Origin: Diaminobutyricimonas sp. LJ205
GTDB lineage: Bacteria > Actinomycetota > Actinomycetes > Actinomycetales > Microbacteriaceae
Length of the DNA stretch: 64,000 nt
Direction of reading: 5' to 3'
NCBI RefSeq assembly: GCF_009755725.1
Contig: NZ_CP046619.1
Coordinates: 1,798,001 to 1,862,000, forward strand
Made by a program: the position numbers and the translations under genes. The notes below the pieces were generated by a model. The model was not told where the DNA came from. It saw only the letters and a program-made list of their open reading frames with translations, and did no database searches. Below, in pieces: positions 1 to 9,072 of the stretch; position 1 is the first letter of the stretch; each line of letters starts with the position of its first letter.

Positions 1-1820
1 TGAGCGCGGTCTTCTTCAACCGCGCCTCGGCCGACTCCAATGACTTCACGCAAGCGGTCGAACAGGAATACGCGCCCAAGCTCGCGGCGCACGCCGACGC
101 CGTCCGGCTGAACGCGGCGCTCTACAACCGGATTGAGACCTTGTACGGCCGCCGTGGACGGATGGGCCTTGAGGCCGAGGCGCAATACCTGGTGGAGCGC
201 TACTACACCGAGTTCACCCTCGCCGGCGCCGGCCTCACCGAATCCGAGAAGGAGACCCTGCGCGAGCTGAACAAGCGGCTCTCGGTCTTGACCACCCGGT
301 TCGAGAAGAACCTGCTCGCCGACATGAACGATCTCGCTGTGGTGATCGAGGATGTCGCGGAACTCGACGGGCTCACGCCGGGCGAGATCTCGGCCGCTGC
401 TGAGGCGGCGAACAGCCGCGGACTGGAGGGCAAGTACCTGGTCACCCTGGTGCTCCCAACGGGACATCCGCACCTGTCCTCGCTCACCTACCGCGACGTC
501 CGTGAGCGCATCATGCTCGCGTCGCGATCCCGCGGCATCCGCGGCGGCGACAACGACAACCGGCAGCTCGTGCTGGAGATCAGCCGGCTGCGCGCCGAAC
601 GCGCGAACTTGCTCGGCTTCCACACCCACGCCGCGTTCGTGACCGCTGACGAGACCGCCGGTTCGCCGGAGGCTGTCGCCGACCTGCTGGGCAAGCTCGC
701 TCCGCCTGCCGCCCGCAATGCGACCGCCGAACAGGCCGACCTGCAGGCGCTGATCGGCGACGACTTCACCCTCTCCAGCCATGACTGGGCGTTCTACAGC
801 GAGCGGGTGCGCAAGCAGAAGTACGACGTCGACAAGGCGGCGATGCGCCCGTACTTCGAAGCCGAGCGAGTGCTGCGCGACGGAGTCTTCTTCGCAGCGA
901 CCAGGCTGTACGGGATCACCTTCACCGAACGCCACGACCTCGAGGGCTACCACCCGGATGTGCGCGTGTTCGAGGTGCACAACGAGGACGGGTCCCCGCT
1001 CGGGCTCTATCTGCTCGACCTGTACACCCGTGACTCCAAGCGCGGCGGCGCCTGGATGAATTCGCTGACCCAGCAGAACGACCTTCTCGGCCAGCCGACC
1101 ATCGTGACGAACAATCTCAATGTGCCGAAGCCCGGCGTCGGCGAGAAGACCCTGCTCACCTACGACGAGGTCAATACCCTGTTCCACGAGTTCGGGCATG
1201 CGCTGCACGGCCTGTTCGCCACAGTGACCTACCCGAAGTTCGCCGGCACCAACGTGTTCCGCGACTTTGTCGAGTTCCCGAGCCAGGTCAACGAGATGTG
1301 GATGCTCTGGCCCGAGGTGCTCGAGAACTACGCGGTCCACGTCGAGACCGGCGAGCCGATGCCGCGCGAACTGGTCGAGAAGATCGAGGCCTCCCGCAGC
1401 TATGGCGAGGGCTTCGCGACCAGCGAGTACCTGGCTGCTGCCCTGCTCGATCAGGCTTGGCACTCGATCTCCGCGGACGCTGAGGTCACGGATGTCGCCG
1501 CGTTCGAAGCCGGTGTGCTGGCGTCGATCGGGCTCGACAACCCCGCGGTGCCGCCGCGGTACTCGAGCACCTACTTCCAGCACGTCTTCTCGAGCGGGTA
1601 TGACGCCGGCTACTACTCCTACATCTGGAGCGAGGTGCTCGACGCCGACACCGTCGCCTGGTTCCATGAGAACGGTGGGCTCACTCGCGAGAACGGCGAC
1701 CGGTTCCGCTCCCTGGTGCTCGGCGTCGGCGGCTCCGTCGACCCGCATGAAGCGTTCCGGCATTTTCGGGGACGCGCGGCGGACATCCAGCCGTTGCTTG
1801 ACCGGCGAGGACTGAACTGA
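1..1820 (+). CDS. dcp: Peptidyl-dipeptidase Dcp, M3 family (5' end missing)
   Basis: The frame is open from the window edge (first full codon at base 3), so the N-terminus lies outside; about 605 codons are visible against roughly 680 for the family. The M3 zinc motif HEFGHALHG begins at base 1185, and the downstream segment FVEFPSQVNEMW carries the expected third zinc ligand Glu. The C-terminus (PPRYSSTYFQH, then GLTRENG, then LLDRRGLN) matches the Dcp type closely. The family is cytoplasmic and removes dipeptides from peptide C-termini in peptide turnover. The stop codon overlaps the start of the next gene by one base (TGATG), which suggests translational coupling to the TerC gene. Family assignment is firm; substrate range is not visible. 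Confidence 0.95.
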   Translation, partial: SAVFFNRASADSNDFTQAVEQEYAPKLAAHADAVRLNAALYNRIETLYGRRGRMGLEAEAQYLVERYYTEFTLAGAGLTESEKETLRELNKRLSVLTTRFEKNLLADMNDLAVVIEDVAELDGLTPGEISAAAEAANSRGLEGKYLVTLVLPTGHPHLSSLTYRDVRERIMLASRSRGIRGGDNDNRQLVLEISRLRAERANLLGFHTHAAFVTADETAGSPEAVADLLGKLAPPAARNATAEQADLQALIGDDFTLSSHDWAFYSERVRKQKYDVDKAAMRPYFEAERVLRDGVFFAATRLYGITFTERHDLEGYHPDVRVFEVHNEDGSPLGLYLLDLYTRDSKRGGAWMNSLTQQNDLLGQPTIVTNNLNVPKPGVGEKTLLTYDEVNTLFHEFGHALHGLFATVTYPKFAGTNVFRDFVEFPSQVNEMWMLWPEVLENYAVHVETGEPMPRELVEKIEASRSYGEGFATSEYLAAALLDQAWHSISADAEVTDVAAFEAGVLASIGLDNPAVPPRYSSTYFQHVFSSGYDAGYYSYIWSEVLDADTVAWFHENGGLTRENGDRFRSLVLGVGGSVDPHEAFRHFRGRAADIQPLLDRRGLN

Positions 1821-2998
1821 TGGTTGACACGTGGGTCTGGACGCTGACGATCGTCTTCATCGTCGCACTGCTCGCCTTCGACTTCTTCTTCCACGTGAGG
1901 GCGGCGCACGTGCCGACGCTGCGGGAATCCGCGATCTGGTCGTCGATCTACATCGGAATCGCGGTGCTCTTCGGCATCGGCGGGTTCATCTTCGGCGGCG
2001 TCGACTTCGGCACCGAGTACTTCGCCGGGTACATCACCGAGAAGGCGCTGTCGGTCGACAACCTGTTCGTGTTCCTGATCATCATGTCGAGCTTCCGGGT
2101 GCCCCGTGAGGACCAACAGAAGGTGTTGCTGTTCGGCATCGTGTTCTCGCTGATCGCCCGGACCGGGTTCATCTTCCTGGGCGCTGCGCTGATCAACAGT
2201 TTCGCCTGGGTGTTCTACATCTTCGGACTCATCCTGTTGCTCACGGCGGGCAATCTGCTGAAGCCGAAACGCGACGACGAAGCCGAGAACTTCGTCATCC
2301 GCCTGGTGCGCAAAGTGTTCCATACGACGGACTACTACGACGGCGACAAGCTGTTCACCATGCACGAGGGCAAGCGCGCGCTCACGCCCATGCTGCTGGT
2401 GATGGTCGCCATCGCCGGAACCGACCTGTTGTTCGCGCTGGACTCGATTCCGGCGATCTTCGGCCTGACCCAGAACGTGTACATCGTGTTCACCGCGACC
2501 GCGTTCTCGCTGCTCGGGCTTCGACAGCTGTACTTCCTCATCGACGGTCTGCTCGACCGGCTGATCTACCTCTCGTACGGGCTCGCCGGGATCCTCGCAT
2601 TCATCGGTGTGAAGTTGGTGCTGCACGCGCTGCACGAGAACAACGTGCCGTTCATCAACAACGGTGAGCCCGTGCCGGTGACCGAGATCAGCACCGGCAC
2701 ATCGTTGACCGTCATCCTCGGCATCCTGGCGATCACGGTGGTGGGTTCGCTGGTCAGCCCGAAGGGCCGGGCGCGCACCGCGGTTGTCAATGTGCGCCGC
2801 TATGCGGACGAGTACCTCGACCTGTCGTACACGACCGATCCCGCGGAGCGGCAACGCGTGTACAACGGAATGCTCGCCGCGGAGAAGGTCGTCGTCGCCC
2901 TGCCGGCCAAGTATCGCGCGATGATCAAGCAGCCCGAACAGCTGCGCGAGAAACTGGGCCGCGCCCACGACGAGCACGAGCAGCACTTCTCGATCTGA
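1820..2998 (+). CDS. TerC family integral membrane protein
   Basis: This 392-residue protein has eight or nine hydrophobic segments and the TerC/Alx hallmarks DNLFVF (about residue 80) and ALDSIPAIFG (about residue 205), with acidic residues inside membrane helices. TerC-family proteins are linked to manganese efflux or metal supply to exported proteins, and historically to tellurite resistance; which applies here cannot be read from sequence. The charged C-terminal tail (about 85 residues) is probably cytoplasmic. The ATG overlaps the dcp stop by one base, so the two genes are co-transcribed. I see no manganese riboswitch in front of this pair, unlike the VIT1 gene near 52 kb. Confidence 0.92.
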   Translation: MVDTWVWTLTIVFIVALLAFDFFFHVRAAHVPTLRESAIWSSIYIGIAVLFGIGGFIFGGVDFGTEYFAGYITEKALSVDNLFVFLIIMSSFRVPREDQQKVLLFGIVFSLIARTGFIFLGAALINSFAWVFYIFGLILLLTAGNLLKPKRDDEAENFVIRLVRKVFHTTDYYDGDKLFTMHEGKRALTPMLLVMVAIAGTDLLFALDSIPAIFGLTQNVYIVFTATAFSLLGLRQLYFLIDGLLDRLIYLSYGLAGILAFIGVKLVLHALHENNVPFINNGEPVPVTEISTGTSLTVILGILAITVVGSLVSPKGRARTAVVNVRRYADEYLDLSYTTDPAERQRVYNGMLAAEKVVVALPAKYRAMIKQPEQLREKLGRAHDEHEQHFSI

Positions 2999-3016
2999 GC
3001 GCCCCGCAAGAAACAG

Positions 3017-4111
3017 TCACGGGCGAAGGGCGTAGAACCGCCAGAAGTCGTGCTCGATGGGCAGTACCTCGACGCTGCCGAATCCCGCCTCGGCGGCCCA
3101 GCGACGCACGGACGGCGCCCGCAGCACGGTGCCGTTCGCGACCGCGGTTGATTCGGCCATGGTCGCCGGCAGGCAGTGCAGCACACTGACGGCGTACTGC
3201 ATCCGGTCGAGCTTGTCGGCAGGGGCGGTGAACTCGTCGGCCACCTTCTCGTCACCGATGAGGACGACTCCGGCATCCGACAGCGTGGAACGGATGCCGC
3301 GCAGCACCGCCACCGGATCACCCATGTCATGCAGCGCTTCGAAGACGCAAGCGAAGTCGTAGCCACCCGCCGGGGTTCCGCCGGGGGTACCGCCTGCCGC
3401 GTTCGCCAGCGTGAACCTCACCCGGTCACCAACACCGGCCGCCTCGGCATTCGCGGTTGCCGTCTCGATCGACGCGGCGTCCAGATCCACCCCGTGAACC
3501 CGAGCCGCGGGAAATGCCTTCGCCAGCGCGATGGTGGACCAGCCCTCGCCACAGCCTGCGTCGAGTACCGTGCCGCCGTGTGCCAGCCATTCGGCCACTC
3601 CGTCGACCGCCGCCACCCAGTGGGCAAGGTCGTGCTCGAAACCTGGACGGTTCATCGCGGCGATCCCCCAGCGCAGGTGCGGCCCATACCGGTCGTAGGG
3701 CACCCCGGCACCGGATCGGAATGCGGCAATGACCGCGGCGAACGGTTCGACTGATCCTGCGAAGAGCGCGGGCATGCCGAGAGTGAAGCTCGGATCGGTT
3801 TCGTGGACGAGCACAGGGATGTGCGCGTCTGGCAGCCGATACTGGCGAGCCGCGGCATCCGTCGCCTCATCATCGACGTCGACGAATCCCGCAGCCGCCT
3901 GCTGCTCGAGCCATTCGCGGGCGTACCGCTCGGCGATACCGGCTGCCTCGGCGAGACCGCGCGGGCTCAGCGGACCACGCTTGTGGAGCGTGCGATACAA
4001 ACCAAGCCGTCGGCCGAGCTCAATCGTGAAGAGTTCCGAGCCGGCGGTGTAGGAGTCGACGATCCGGTCCACGAGAGCGTCGCGGCGGGTTTCGTAGTCT
4101 GCGGCTGTCAT
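3017..4111 (-). CDS. Class I SAM-dependent methyltransferase with N-terminal winged helix
   Basis: 364 residues. The first about 90 residues (starting near FTIELGRRLGLYRTL) look like the winged-helix dimerisation domain seen in O-methyltransferases and in Rv2258c-like actinobacterial proteins. A Rossmann methyltransferase domain follows, with SAM motif I VLDAGCGEGWS near residues 180-195 and an acidic residue ending strand 2 in VHGVDLD. The substrate is unknown; relatives act on small molecules. The gene is convergent with terC (18 bases between stops) and lies 46 bases downstream of the membrane protein gene, so it may be part of a loose minus-strand transcript. Confidence 0.85.
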   Translation of the reverse strand: MTAADYETRRDALVDRIVDSYTAGSELFTIELGRRLGLYRTLHKRGPLSPRGLAEAAGIAERYAREWLEQQAAAGFVDVDDEATDAAARQYRLPDAHIPVLVHETDPSFTLGMPALFAGSVEPFAAVIAAFRSGAGVPYDRYGPHLRWGIAAMNRPGFEHDLAHWVAAVDGVAEWLAHGGTVLDAGCGEGWSTIALAKAFPAARVHGVDLDAASIETATANAEAAGVGDRVRFTLANAAGGTPGGTPAGGYDFACVFEALHDMGDPVAVLRGIRSTLSDAGVVLIGDEKVADEFTAPADKLDRMQYAVSVLHCLPATMAESTAVANGTVLRAPSVRRWAAEAGFGSVEVLPIEHDFWRFYALRP

Positions 4112-4157
4112 GCCGCCGAGTCAACACCGCGCTCTGCCGGGCGACAATCCCCTTTGT

Positions 4158-4937
4158 TCACTCCTCGATCGGAGGCAGGCCCTGTTCGATCAGCTGGCGC
4201 CCGTAGATCTCGGGGTGGATTCGACGGTAGCCGGAGGCGAGGATCAGGCGGGCGGCGAGTTCCGGCGAGAGTTCGATGCTCATGCCCACCGGCTCGGGCT
4301 GCGGTTCGGGCTGCTCATCGCGCAGGAAGAGGCTCAGCACCGGGATGGCGATCGTGCCGAGCACGTCGAGAATGGCGACGACCCCGAATACCCGCCAGTA
4401 CGTCTCGCCCTGCTCGCCCGGCACGTCTCCGTCGGTCAGTATCGGCAGCACAATCATTGCCGCGACGACGGTGATCGCAACGAGCGTGAGCCAGAGTCCC
4501 CAGCGGATCGGGGCTCGACGTCGGGTGCTCAGCAGGAGCAGCAGGTTGGCGTGTGCGAGGCTGACCGCGATCACCCAGGTCACCCCTAGCCAACGCCATA
4601 CCCCGGTCAGGTCGGTGTCGCCGGTGTAAGGCGTCCAGATGAGAATGAGTGCCAGCGCCAGGGCGATCGCGGTGATCGTGATTCCGGTGAATCCGACCAC
4701 ACGCACCGCGCGACCGACGACGGCCAAATGGCAGAGCAGCAGGATGCTGGAGCCTGCAACCAGCGACGTGGTGGCCAGGATGCGCCATTGAGTGTCACCG
4801 AAGTCCCCGGACAGCAGCGCAATGATCCCGATCGCTGCGGTGACGACGAGCGAGGCAATGGTCACAATGATCGCGATCCGGCGTGCCCCGCGCAGAGACG
4901 ACGGCACGGCGGGCGGGGCTAGTGTCGGGTCAGTCAT
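4158..4937 (-). CDS. Hypothetical multi-pass membrane protein
   Basis: 259 residues with about six hydrophobic segments between residues 20 and 215, then a charged C-terminal tail (about 45 residues) ending in a PPIEE-type acidic stretch. The tail contains ELAARLILASGYRRIHPE, which reads like a soluble helical extension. The start is supported by AAGGAG eight bases upstream of the ATG. I do not recognise the family. It follows the BenE-like transporter gene on the same strand with a 33-base gap, so co-transcription is likely, but this gives no direct clue to function. Confidence 0.75.
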   Translation of the reverse strand: MTDPTLAPPAVPSSLRGARRIAIIVTIASLVVTAAIGIIALLSGDFGDTQWRILATTSLVAGSSILLLCHLAVVGRAVRVVGFTGITITAIALALALILIWTPYTGDTDLTGVWRWLGVTWVIAVSLAHANLLLLLSTRRRAPIRWGLWLTLVAITVVAAMIVLPILTDGDVPGEQGETYWRVFGVVAILDVLGTIAIPVLSLFLRDEQPEPQPEPVGMSIELSPELAARLILASGYRRIHPEIYGRQLIEQGLPPIEE

Positions 4938-4970
4938 GGATGCTCCTTCGGGGGTCCTGCAGAGTCAACG

Positions 4971-6161
4971 CTAGCGGTCCTCAGTAATTCCGGAACCACG
5001 AGAAACGCGTCGGCCGGGGCTGTGCAGCCACAGCATGACCGCGCCGCCTGCCACCAGACCCCAGAACGCGCTGCCGATTCCGGCGATCACGACTCCGGAG
5101 GCGACGACGAGGAAAGTGACCGCCGCAACCAAACGGCGATCGGGCTGCTCGAACGCGGTGACAATCCCGGTGATGAACGCACCGAACAGGGCGAGGCCGG
5201 CGACCGCGGTGATCAGCACGGGCGGCGCGGCCGCGACCAGGGCGGTGGAGACGCTCGCGGTGAGACCGAGAAGCACGTAGGTGGCTCCCGCGCTGAACGA
5301 GGCGATCCACCTGCGGCCCGGATCGGCATGCGCATCCGGACCGGCCATCATCGCCGCGGACAGTGCCGCCAGGTTCACGGCGTGGGAGCCGCCGAATGCC
5401 CCGGCAACCGACAGCGCTCCCGTGCCGACGAGAATCGGGACGGCAGGCGGCGGCGGGTATCCGAAGGTGGTGAGGACCGCGAACCCTGGCACATTCTGGC
5501 CGGCCATCGTGACGATGTAGAGCGGAACACCGAGGCTCACGATCACCAGCGGGTCGAAACTCGGCGAGACCCACTCGATGCGCGGCACCTGCGCAGCGGC
5601 ACCGGTGAGCCAGTCGGTGCCGGTCGCGACCCCGACGACAAGCGCCGTCACCAGCATCGCGGCCGGGACCGCCCACCGCGGCGCCAGTCGGTACAGCACC
5701 AGCCAGACGATGACGATCGGCAGCGCGAGCGCCGGAAGTTCGATCGACGCCGTCACCGGAGCGAGGCACATCGGAAAGAGGATGCCGGCGAGCATCGCAC
5801 CGGCGATGGGTTTCGGGATGCCGGTCATCGCTCGCCCGAGCGCAGGCCAGAGACCGGTGAGCACGATCAGCACGCCACAGACGATGAACGCGCCTACCGC
5901 GGCCGAGAAGTCGTCGGTCACCGTGTTCGCGGCGATCAGCAGCGCGGCGCCCGGCGTGGACCAGGCGAAGGACAGAGGCATCCGGAACCGCCACGAGTAG
6001 AGCATCGCGATCACCGCCGACGCCAGGCAGAGGATCAGCAGGCCGCTCGCCGCCTGCTCTTCGGAGGCGCCCACCGCGCGCAGCCCGGCGATCACGATCG
6101 CGAACGAGCTGGCGAACCCGGCAATGGCGCCGATGATCCCAGCGACGATCGGCTGCACCAT
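4971..6161 (-). CDS. BenE-family benzoate/H+ symporter-like transporter
   Basis: 396 residues, almost entirely hydrophobic with about 11-12 membrane spans. The N-terminus (GIIGAIAGFASSFAIV) and the segment MPLSFAWSTPGAALL match the BenE family, which resembles the UraA/SLC26 fold, and the length is typical. BenE proteins import benzoate by proton symport, but no aromatic catabolic genes are visible nearby, so the natural substrate is uncertain. The short C-terminal tail is Arg-rich. The ATG lies at the start of the first transmembrane helix, as expected. Confidence 0.88.
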   Translation of the reverse strand: MVQPIVAGIIGAIAGFASSFAIVIAGLRAVGASEEQAASGLLILCLASAVIAMLYSWRFRMPLSFAWSTPGAALLIAANTVTDDFSAAVGAFIVCGVLIVLTGLWPALGRAMTGIPKPIAGAMLAGILFPMCLAPVTASIELPALALPIVIVWLVLYRLAPRWAVPAAMLVTALVVGVATGTDWLTGAAAQVPRIEWVSPSFDPLVIVSLGVPLYIVTMAGQNVPGFAVLTTFGYPPPPAVPILVGTGALSVAGAFGGSHAVNLAALSAAMMAGPDAHADPGRRWIASFSAGATYVLLGLTASVSTALVAAAPPVLITAVAGLALFGAFITGIVTAFEQPDRRLVAAVTFLVVASGVVIAGIGSAFWGLVAGGAVMLWLHSPGRRVSRGSGITEDR

Positions 6162-6239
6162 CTATGACACCCCCCTGTGCGTGTGCGGAGACTCCAGCGT
6201 AGGGGCGCGACTACCGCGGCGTTGGTCGCCGCCTCAAAG

Positions 6240-6375
6240 GACGCCCGGGACAGCCTCGCTGCGGTCGGACGGCAGCGAACTTCGGATCCTCGAAGGTGCC
6301 GGGCATGGCGTCTCGCTGCAGTTCCCCGAGCTGTTCAATGAACTGCTCGACGACTGGTTGCGGCAGATCGCTTAG
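6240..6375 (+). pseudogene. Remnant of an alpha/beta-hydrolase C-terminus
   Basis: The plus-strand frame ending with TAG at 6373-6375 encodes GSELRILEGAGHGVSLQF, then PELFNELLDDWL. This is the typical C-terminal end of an alpha/beta-hydrolase, with the catalytic His in GAGHG. The preceding roughly 50 bases look hydrolase-like only in another frame (ALVAASKDARDSL), so a frameshift is likely, and no N-terminal domain or nucleophile elbow exists upstream because BenE begins at 6161 on the other strand. Its stop overlaps the clpX stop by three bases. I infer a decayed gene whose 5' part was lost. Confidence 0.6.
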
Positions 6376-7649
6376 GCCGACTTCTCCTGGCGACGCGGCT
6401 TGTGGGGCACGATCGTCGGCGCGGCGTTGTTCTCGACCGCGTCACGCGTGACGACCACACGGGCTACCTCGCTCGAGGACGGCACCTCGAACATGATCGG
6501 GCCGAGCACCTCTTCGAGGATGGCGCGCAGCCCTCGGGCACCGGTCTGACGCAGCACCGCGAGGTCGGCGATCGCTTCAAGCGCGTCGGTCTCGAACTCG
6601 AGTTCGACGCCGTCGAGTTCGAACATGCGCTGGTACTGACGCACCAGGGCGTTCTTCGGCACGGTGAGGATCTGCATGAGCGCGGCCTGGTCGAGTGGGG
6701 TGACCGTGGTGACCACCGGCAGACGACCGATGAATTCCGGGATCAGACCGAACTTGTGCAGGTCTTCCGGAAGCACTTCGCTGAAGTAGTTCACGTTGTC
6801 GCCCTTGCTGTGCAGGGGCGCACCGAAGCCGATGCCCTTCTTGCCTGCACGCGAGGAGATGATGTCCTCAAGTCCCGCGAACGCTCCGGCGACGATGAAC
6901 AGCACGTTCGTGGTGTCGATCTGGATGAATTCCTGGTGCGGATGCTTCCGCCCGCCCTGCGGCGGAACCGAAGCGACCGTGCCCTCGAGGATCTTCAGCA
7001 GCGCCTGCTGTACACCCTCACCCGAGACGTCACGAGTGATCGACGGGTTCTCGGCCTTGCGGGCGATCTTGTCGACCTCATCGATGTAGATGATGCCGGT
7101 CTCGGCGCGCTTGACGTCGTAGTCGGCGGCCTGGATCAGCTTCAGCAGGATGTTCTCGACATCCTCGCCGACGTAGCCGGCCTCGGTGAGCGCGGTGGCG
7201 TCCGCGACGGCGAACGGCACGTTGAGGCGCTTCGCGAGCGTCTGGGCGAGGTAGGTCTTGCCGCATCCGGTCGGGCCGATGAGCAGGATGTTGCTTTTCG
7301 CGATCTCGATGTCGTCGGCATGCACGTCGGCGGGGTGCAGCTGGTTGCCCGCGCGGATGCGCTTGTAGTGGTTGTAGACGGCGACCGAAAGGGCTTTCTT
7401 GGCCGCCACCTGGCCGATGACGTATTCCTCGAGGAAGGAGTAGATCTCTTTCGGCTTCGGCAGGTCGAACTCGCTCTGGGCCTCTTCGCCCGATTCTGCG
7501 AGTCGTTCCTCAATGATCTCGTTGCACAACTCGACGCACTCGTCGCAGATGTACACGCCGGGCCCCGCAATAAGCTGCTGCACCTGCTTCTGGCTCTTTC
7601 CGCAGAAAGAACACTTCAGCAGGTCGGCGCTCTCGCCGATACGTGCCAT
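6372..7649 (-). CDS. clpX: ATP-dependent Clp protease ATP-binding subunit ClpX
   Basis: 425 residues from the preferred ATG ([17 protein letters not shown]). The N-terminal C4 zinc-binding domain (CSFC and CDEC pairs, residues about 13-41) is followed by an AAA+ module with Walker A GPTGCGKT (about 125-132), Walker [10 protein letters not shown] and the Clp/Hsp100 C-terminal domain. ClpX unfolds substrates and feeds them to ClpP. A GTG seven codons upstream is in frame, but GGAGG sits eight bases before this ATG, so I start here. It is separated from clpP2-clpP1 by three plus-strand genes, unlike the contiguous arrangement common in bacteria. Confidence 0.98.
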   Translation of the reverse strand: MARIGESADLLKCSFCGKSQKQVQQLIAGPGVYICDECVELCNEIIEERLAESGEEAQSEFDLPKPKEIYSFLEEYVIGQVAAKKALSVAVYNHYKRIRAGNQLHPADVHADDIEIAKSNILLIGPTGCGKTYLAQTLAKRLNVPFAVADATALTEAGYVGEDVENILLKLIQAADYDVKRAETGIIYIDEVDKIARKAENPSITRDVSGEGVQQALLKILEGTVASVPPQGGRKHPHQEFIQIDTTNVLFIVAGAFAGLEDIISSRAGKKGIGFGAPLHSKGDNVNYFSEVLPEDLHKFGLIPEFIGRLPVVTTVTPLDQAALMQILTVPKNALVRQYQRMFELDGVELEFETDALEAIADLAVLRQTGARGLRAILEEVLGPIMFEVPSSSEVARVVVTRDAVENNAAPTIVPHKPRRQEKSA

Positions 7650-7774
7650 TGCGCGGCCTCCCTCTTTCACCGTGCTCGTTCTTTGAGCCTAACCCGATCC
7701 GGCGACACGCGCGCGCACGTGACGCCGTGCGGCATGTCCGCTGTCGGCGGACATGGCGAAGGTATCGTTGAGGT

Positions 7775-8380
7775 GTGCCAATCTCCGTGTCTCGCTGGTT
7801 GCGGGTTGCGCGCGGTTTCGGTGCAACGGGCGTTTCGACGATCGTCGCCGCGACCGCCCACGGCGTGGCCGGCGGTGGGTTCCCCGCCGCGATCGCGCTC
7901 GGCTTCGCGATCCTGTTCGGAGGCCTCGCCGGCATGCTTCTTGCGGGCCGGCCGCTTGGGCGGGTTCGCCTCGCTGTCACCGTCGTCACGGCACAGCTGA
8001 TCTTCCACGGCCTGTTCACCCTGTTCGGGTCAGCGACCGGAACCGCCCGGATTGTGGAGACTCACGGCAGCCACCACAACTCGTACGCCTTCATCGGCGG
8101 AGCAGCGGATGCCCCGGTGCCAGCCGACATGACGCTCATGCACCTCATGGCGGCGATTGCCAGCTACGCGCTGATCCGTCACGGACTCCAGGTATTCGCG
8201 CGGTTGATCCAGCTCGCTGCGATGCTGATCGATCCCCTCCGCCGAGCCTGCGCATTGTTGGCCCGTCCTGTCAGCGCACTCCCCCGGCTTGTCGTGGCAG
8301 CCCTCAGTTGGCGCCCCACGATCACGCAATTCCTTTCCGGCTCGATCGAACGCGGACCTCCGGTAGCCCTCGGGCACTGA
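7775..8380 (+). CDS. Hypothetical membrane protein upstream of a CopC-like gene
   Basis: 201 residues starting at GTG. Four or five hydrophobic stretches are visible (for example residues 35-60, 68-90 and 118-140). A His-rich loop, ETHGSHHNSYAF, lies near residue 90, and further His occur in HGLFTLFG and TLMHLM. The C-terminal third is amphipathic and basic. I do not recognise the family. It ends 38 bases before a CopC-domain gene on the same strand; the shared operon and the His content suggest a role in copper handling, which is inference only. Confidence 0.7.
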   Translation: MPISVSRWLRVARGFGATGVSTIVAATAHGVAGGGFPAAIALGFAILFGGLAGMLLAGRPLGRVRLAVTVVTAQLIFHGLFTLFGSATGTARIVETHGSHHNSYAFIGGAADAPVPADMTLMHLMAAIASYALIRHGLQVFARLIQLAAMLIDPLRRACALLARPVSALPRLVVAALSWRPTITQFLSGSIERGPPVALGH

Positions 8381-8418
8381 TCAGATTCCGCTTTCGATTA
8401 ACCGTTAAGGACACCACC

Positions 8419-9039
8419 ATGAAACACCGATCCATCCTCGCGGCTGCCGCCGCTGCCGCCCTCATCTTCGCTGCCCCCATGTCGGCCAGCGCCCACAGCT
8501 CGGCGACGCCTGACCCGGCTGACGGAGCCACGGTCACCACCCTCCCTTCAGAGTTCTCAGTGACCGCGAGCGACCCGTTCTTCACCGCCGCCGGCGACGG
8601 CGGATTTGGCCTGCTTGTCCAGGATGCCGCGGGTCTCTACTACGGCGATGGCTGCGTGACCATCGACAGCGCCGACATGTCCACGCCCGTGACCCTCGGT
8701 GCGCCCGGCACCTACACGATCACCTGGCAGTTCATCTCCGCTGACAGCCACCCTACGAGTGGCACGTCCACCTTCGAGTGGGCACCGAGCGCGCCGACCG
8801 AAGAAGCTGTCGGATCGACTGAGGCGCCCGTTTGTGGCGCCGACGGAGGGTCAGCCGCCCCCGGCGCTGATGACGAGCAAACGGCTGCTCCGACGGCTGA
8901 CAGCGACGACGTCGCCAACAGCGGGTCGGATGCCGCGGACTCCGGCGCGCTGCCGTGGGTGATCGGCGGAATAGTCGTCGTCCTGTTGGCTGCCGGGATC
9001 AGCTATGGAGTCGTCCGCCGCCGCGCCGCCAACGACTGA
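8419..9039 (+). CDS. CopC-domain copper-resistance protein, membrane-anchored
   Basis: 206 residues. A signal peptide (about 1-27, cleaved after ASA) leaves His as the mature N-terminal residue, as in CopC/YobA proteins where it binds Cu(II). The beta-sandwich domain follows (ATPDPADGATV, then SADSHPTSGTSTFEW with a second candidate Cu ligand His). An Ala/Asp-rich linker with two Cys leads to one C-terminal transmembrane helix (about 178-198) and an RRR stop-transfer tail. The protein is therefore extracellular and anchored. The start is the ATG opening the signal peptide; the frame is open further upstream but codes nothing plausible. The separate upstream membrane gene does not look like a CopD fusion. 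Confidence 0.88.
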   Translation: MKHRSILAAAAAAALIFAAPMSASAHSSATPDPADGATVTTLPSEFSVTASDPFFTAAGDGGFGLLVQDAAGLYYGDGCVTIDSADMSTPVTLGAPGTYTITWQFISADSHPTSGTSTFEWAPSAPTEEAVGSTEAPVCGADGGSAAPGADDEQTAAPTADSDDVANSGSDAADSGALPWVIGGIVVVLLAAGISYGVVRRRAAND

Positions 9040-9072
9040 CGCGGACTGCCCAGGAGCAGGAATACTGGCGGG

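Noticed and set aside
1619-2986. Long minus-strand open frame (455 codons) opposite dcp and terC
   Set aside because: It is antisense to two well-supported genes; its product is a low-complexity run of His, Glu, Asp, Arg and Gln typical of reading GC-rich codons backwards.
3017-4111. DNA-binding regulator suggested by the N-terminal winged helix
   Set aside because: In this methyltransferase type the winged helix serves dimerisation; the SAM-binding domain defines the protein.
7649-7670. Longer ClpX starting at GTG 7670
   Set aside because: GGAGG is spaced correctly for the ATG at 7649, and ClpX orthologues start at MARIGES or its equivalent.
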